Below, one piece after another: positions 60,072 through 64,000 of a stretch of 64,000 nt of DNA. Every line of letters starts with the position of its first letter. Position 1 is the first letter of the stretch. A program made the position numbers and the translations under genes. The notes below the pieces were generated by a model that was not told where the DNA came from, did not search any database, and saw nothing but the letters and a program-made list of their open reading frames with translations. The stretch comes from Trichosphaerium sp. ATCC 40318 (lineage: Eukaryota > Discosea > Flabellinia > Trichosidae), in NCBI GenBank assembly GCA_038496445.1, contig JALMLS010000255.1, positions 310,001 to 374,000 on the forward strand, in the 5' to 3' direction.

Positions 60072-62573
60072 GAGCACAAGATGAAATCTTGGTTTTTTTT
60101 GTCTGAAGTCAATGGACATTCGTTGTTGACAGGAACGGCGAAAATCGCTAATCACGCTTATAAAACGAGGTGATAATAGCTGTAAACACCAAATAGAGAT
60201 AAATAAAGGCAGTTTGAGAAAAAAACGGTTCGTTTTTTGTTTCTATTTATACACAATACGCGTGGACGCTATAAAATAGAGTGAAGGCAAGTATGAGAGC
60301 GTTTTGGGATCCGCTAGTATTTATTAGAGCACTTTCAACAACGAAAAAGCTACGCATAGCTTGTGAACAACAAACAAATTATACTGCTTTTGTTTTTTGT
60401 TCAAACCCATAGCCTTAGCACATAACATGTATGCAGTGAGCTATGAGAGTCACATCGGTATTGTAAGTACCGTGAAAACTCAATATTTTCATTCAATGGG
60501 TTCAGTCTTACAACCGTGTAGCCTAATATAGCATAAAAGAAGAAAGACTTCAAGACACAAAAAAAAAAAAAAAGAAAAAAAATACCAAACACAAAAAATT
60601 TTGTGTAGTGTGTGCCCCTAGAAGTTGCTTCTCTTTACCCCTTGTAGTTGGGTCTTCTACCACATAAGCCACCTATGTAAAATGCGTAAAAAACATGGCA
60701 TAGGCAGTGGTAATCGACTTGCTCGAGCACCTCCTGTCTGAGGTGGTACAATTGTGTCTCTGTAACTACAGAACACTTTGTGAAGGATAGAAAAGGGCAA
60801 GTTTAGCTTGTCTCTTAGTACATCCGCCAATGACACTACTCATTGGTTGTTGAGTGAGTGGCAATACAGTTTTAATGCTGTGTCCACTCTGAGAATGGGT
60901 TCTCTTCTATCATTATAACGCACATTTTGAGGCGTAGAAATGTTAATCGAGACCTCCAGTCATAAAGTTGAAGCCCACAGTGGGCGACAACTATCTGTGC
61001 ATGAACATACGTGCTCTTCTATCATTATAACACTCATTTGAAGTGTAGAAATGCTAATCGAGACCTCCAGTCATGAAGTTGAAGCCCACAGTGGGCGACA
61101 ACTATCTATCTATGTATGAACATATGTCCTCTTATATCATTATAACACTCATTTGAAGTGTAGAAATGCTAATCGAGTCACAGGTTCATAACTTTGGCAG
61201 GTACCCTAAGAGGTGCCATGTCATCCAGCAGCTCAACAAGTTTTACCCAACAAGGAAAGGCACATGTCCAAGTACTTGTGGGGGATAGACATCGATGTGT
61301 CTCAAGAATTAATTGATGGAAAGGCACCCAAGCCAAGTACATCAATTAGGGAGAGAAGGATGGCATTATAAAGGTATGTAATTGAAGCCCTCAGTGGGCA
61401 ACAAAATCACATAAATGTATGACTGACCAATGTTTTTTAGGAGAGTAGATATGGTATTGGAGTTCTGGTTCAATACACAGGTGAAGCCAACTTGGGTAAG
61501 GATGTTTAGGTTGGTACCAAGATTTTGGCAAGGCAGGTTCTAGTTGAGGTATTCAAAGTCGTGATTATAAGTTTATTGTTAGCTAACTTGTACCCTAGGA
61601 ATTGACATGCACAGCAATGTACAAGGGCTTGTCCCTGTATGTTGCAGAGAATAAACACATTCAATACATTTTACCTCCAAAGGGAACAATACTCTTAAGT
61701 ACCTTGGAGGGATGGCACTGAATATGCTACACATCCGACCACAACGAAAGTTGGGGCACCATATATATACGGTTACGTTTGACAGAGAACAGGGTTACCC
61801 CCAAGTATCATACCAAACGTATTACCCAACGTGTGTCGGCACTGAGTAGTGTATTCAAATTGCTATCTAAAATGTTATTGTGCTGTATGTGTTTATTCTC
61901 TCATTTTACCTCCAAAGGGAACAATACTCTTAAGTACCTTGGAGGGATAGCACTGAATATGCTACACATCCGACCACAACGAAAGTTGGGGCACCATATA
62001 TATACGGTTATGTTTGACAGAGAACAGGGTTACCCCCAAGTATCATACCAAACGTATTACCCAACGTGTGTCGGCACTGAGTAGTGTATTCAATTGTTAT
62101 CTAAAATGTTATTGTGCAAGTGTAGGGAAAGGAGCAATTCAGTACTTGGTTTCACTTGCTTGCTTGTAGCTTGTTGTGAAACTTATGCCTGTAATTTCAA
62201 AAGAGTAACGGTTGGTATGCGGCCACTATATAAGAGCTTCAGTATTTTTCAGTAGAACTTCTTTCAATCACCTAGCGGTGGACTTTTAGAACTTAATCAC
62301 TTCTGAAGTTTCGAGTTTCCCCGTGCCTACTGCAGAGGTGAGGGTGCTTGGTTGGGGAAGGAAAATGTTTAATACTGCTGTGAGTAAACATCCAATGCCA
62401 AAACGACTCTTTGAATTTACCAGGTATAGTCAAGTATTGACTGCAACTTTCTCTATTTTAACAGTACAGTCCATCAAAGTAGATGGTGTCCTGATCACTT
62501 AACCACACCAAACATTTGTTTTGGTGCTAGTCCAAGTGTCAAGCCTTAGTGAGCTCCATTCTTAAGAATGTCA
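60072..62573 (-). repeat. Right arm of 2.5-kb inverted repeat
   Basis: Reverse complement of 35951-38450. Landmarks in mirrored order: A-rich run at about 60560-60590, 110-bp units at about 60890-61180, 240-bp units at about 61640-62110, and the CCTCTGCAGTAGGC block near 62330 (reverse sense). Small differences, such as an extra G near 61280 that breaks the frame shared with the left arm, show the arms are drifting apart. A 101-codon ORF at 61779-62084 is made of the 240-bp repeat and is not a gene. Confidence 0.85.
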
Positions 62574-62624
62574 ATCCCACTGTAGATAAATAAAATAACA
62601 GTTTTTTATCTTTAACCACTTTGT

Positions 62625-62930
62625 TCATTTACCTTCCTTTTTGTCGTCCTTAAAATAGCACTGTTGTTTTAGTTGTACATCCTCATCATACCAGGTAAGA
62701 ATACTTGCCGGTTTTCTAACCATCCTTATACAAACACTGTTCCTTGTATTGGGTGCTTGCACACTCTTTAGTCTCCGTTTTTTCACCATCAACACACCTA
62801 GTTTGTATATACAACATATCTCATATTCCATTTATCTTGCCTTCTGTGTTAGTGCATTCGAAACAATCTCCATTCACCCTTTGTACATACACTGTGCTAC
62901 AAGTTGTCCGTTCACCCAATTTTACCTTAA
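62625..62930 (-). pseudogene. Decayed MORN_2-repeat gene fragment
   Basis: On the minus strand, broken frames give MORN_2-like pieces: QLKQQCYFKDDKKEGK (62625 end), then ECASTQYKEQCLYKDG followed by a stop and KTGKY, and further up GERTTCSTVYVQRVNGDCFE. These resemble repeats of the genes at 23561 and 39362. Several stops and frame changes exclude a working product. It lies just outside the right repeat arm, while the intact long copy lies just inside the left arm. Confidence 0.55.
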
Positions 62931-64000
62931 AAACGTATTTAAAACAACACTATACTAGCGATGTTCCAAACCAATAGAATACCGATTCTATTGCCAAAAC
63001 GTAAAAAGTTGCAAATAGTCGACTCTGATTCGGTTTTCAGAGAAGAGTGACTGTTTCAACTGAAAGTAGTTGGCTTTTTTTTTAATCACCAAGTGCTTTT
63101 TTCATCAAACTCATATGTTTTAAAATGCATAGTTCTATACATAGAGTGGTTGAAAGCCTTATATTGCAACAGTGTCCTACGCTCTAGTAGGACTAGTGTC
63201 GGTATTGGAAGGAAGCGGCTTAAACAATACGACGAATGGTTTAAGCCCTTTTTTCCTTGATGTTAACAACACTTCCACTTGGTTTTTCTTTGGTATACCC
63301 GCCCTCTCACACCTATACAAATGCGCCATCAAACAGTGGAATCATCGTCAATCAACACTAAGTCGTGGTTGGCCTAACCGACACTTTTGTGCTGTTTTGT
63401 ATCACCACAAAAGTGAGAAGAATTTTTTCAAGAATAAACCAAGAAATTTTTTACGAATTTGAAAGTTGTTCATTAAAAATGATCAGAGTAATAAAAATAG
63501 TCAAAAATGCAAGTTCAGGGTGAACATAAGCGATTTACACCAATTTCGCTAGCTTTTCTAGGCTTTCGCCTCTTTTTTTGTGTTTTGGACACCTAAAGCA
63601 CGTATACAATTGTTTTACGCGTATAAATCTCTCTTTAGAGTGTTTTGGGCCTTGGTTGGCAAAATTATCTGTTTTTAGCATTAAAAGCTTCTTGTCCTCA
63701 GTCCAGGTGTGGTAACGGCATATATGGTATGATTAATACGTTCTACAAGCGTTAGACATCACCAGAGCGTGTTCAAAGCAGATATTGAACAACGTTCCTG
63801 TTTAGGCAATACTACTTAAAAGTAAAACTCGGCATTTTTGAAAGTAATTTATTGTGCGCGCACACAGTAGTTATACACTTTCATACTTTTCACACTTGAT
63901 ATATGGCGTTAAAAAAAGCGTTTACGCCTAGGTCAAATGCGTAAATAGCTCTAGGAAGATTTTTGTAAGTAGTCCTAATTAGGAAGTATATTCTGAGCCT
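62931..64000. other. AT-rich region, no gene supported
   Basis: A 96-codon plus-strand ORF at 63172-63462 shows no family, and the rest has only short ORFs. The next gene probably starts or ends beyond 64000. Confidence 0.5.

Noticed and set aside
61779-62084. 101-codon ORF in the right arm and similar ORFs at 36355-36755
   Set aside because: They are translations of the 240-bp tandem repeat on either strand, without splice context or family.
35951-62573. Whole 26-kb block as a giant transposon with terminal inverted repeats
   Set aside because: The spacer holds ordinary host genes (EMC3, GCP, ABC transporter, kinase) and no transposase, integrase, polymerase or capsid gene. Flanking target-site duplications were not found.
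1-64000. CRISPR arrays, operons or bacterial contamination
   Set aside because: Spliceosomal introns occur in most genes, and no regularly spaced short repeats with unique spacers were seen.

Overview
The window is nuclear DNA from a unicellular or simple eukaryote. Genes are closely spaced and cut by many short introns (mostly about 25-100 bp). Introns usually begin GTACGT or GTGCGT, end in TAG or CAG, and often carry CTGAC or CTAAC just before the acceptor. The gene content (DOCK-family GEF, Ste20-type kinase, filamin repeat, gamma-tubulin complex subunit, EMC3, VTC1-like protein, histone H3) is eukaryotic. Full-size ABCG transporters and VTC-type proteins together with DOCK and filamin fit a protist, but I cannot name the lineage from sequence alone.

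Layout. 1-6613: the end of a DOCK-family Rho/Rac exchange factor. 6880-7706: thiol dioxygenase (ADO/PCO type). 8119-12199 (-): large basic Ser-rich protein of unknown role. 13821-14267: histone H3 variant with a rearranged tail. 14390-15909 (-): monoglyceride-lipase-like hydrolase. 16116-16663 (-): VTC1-like protein. 16734-17292 (-): small single-pass membrane protein. 17458-18821 (-): F-box plus NHL propeller. 19028-19589 (-): SRPBCC protein. 19975-20544 (-): J-protein with HTD in place of HPD. 20721-21418 (-): SAM-like protein with a Lys/Glu tail. 22013-23560: RING/TRAF zinc-finger protein. 23561-24109 (-): F-box-like/MORN_2 protein. 24359-27716: large lipase-3-like protein. 27879-28578 (-): secreted intronless protein. 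29256-31502: double RlaP-type nucleotidyltransferase. 31586-33433 (-): SET-domain protein. 34284-35625: secreted protein.

From 35951 to 62573 the window is organised as two inverted 2.5-kb repeat arms facing each other across about 21.6 kb. The spacer holds ordinary genes: a MORN_2 protein, an HHIP/sorbosone-dehydrogenase-like secreted protein with a mucin stalk, a membrane-anchored Ste20-like kinase fused to a filamin repeat, an unknown protein, EMC3, a full-size ABCG transporter and a gamma-tubulin complex component. A decayed MORN_2 copy lies just outside the right arm.

Most interesting points: the kinase-filamin-transmembrane fusion; the tandem RlaP nucleotidyltransferase; the lipase-3-like protein with Cys at the nucleophile position and a GTPase-like C-terminal part; the H3 variant lacking the Lys27 context; the inverted arms; and CACGTG palindromes in five of the six divergent promoter regions. 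Exon joins were read by eye, so boundaries are approximate within genes.
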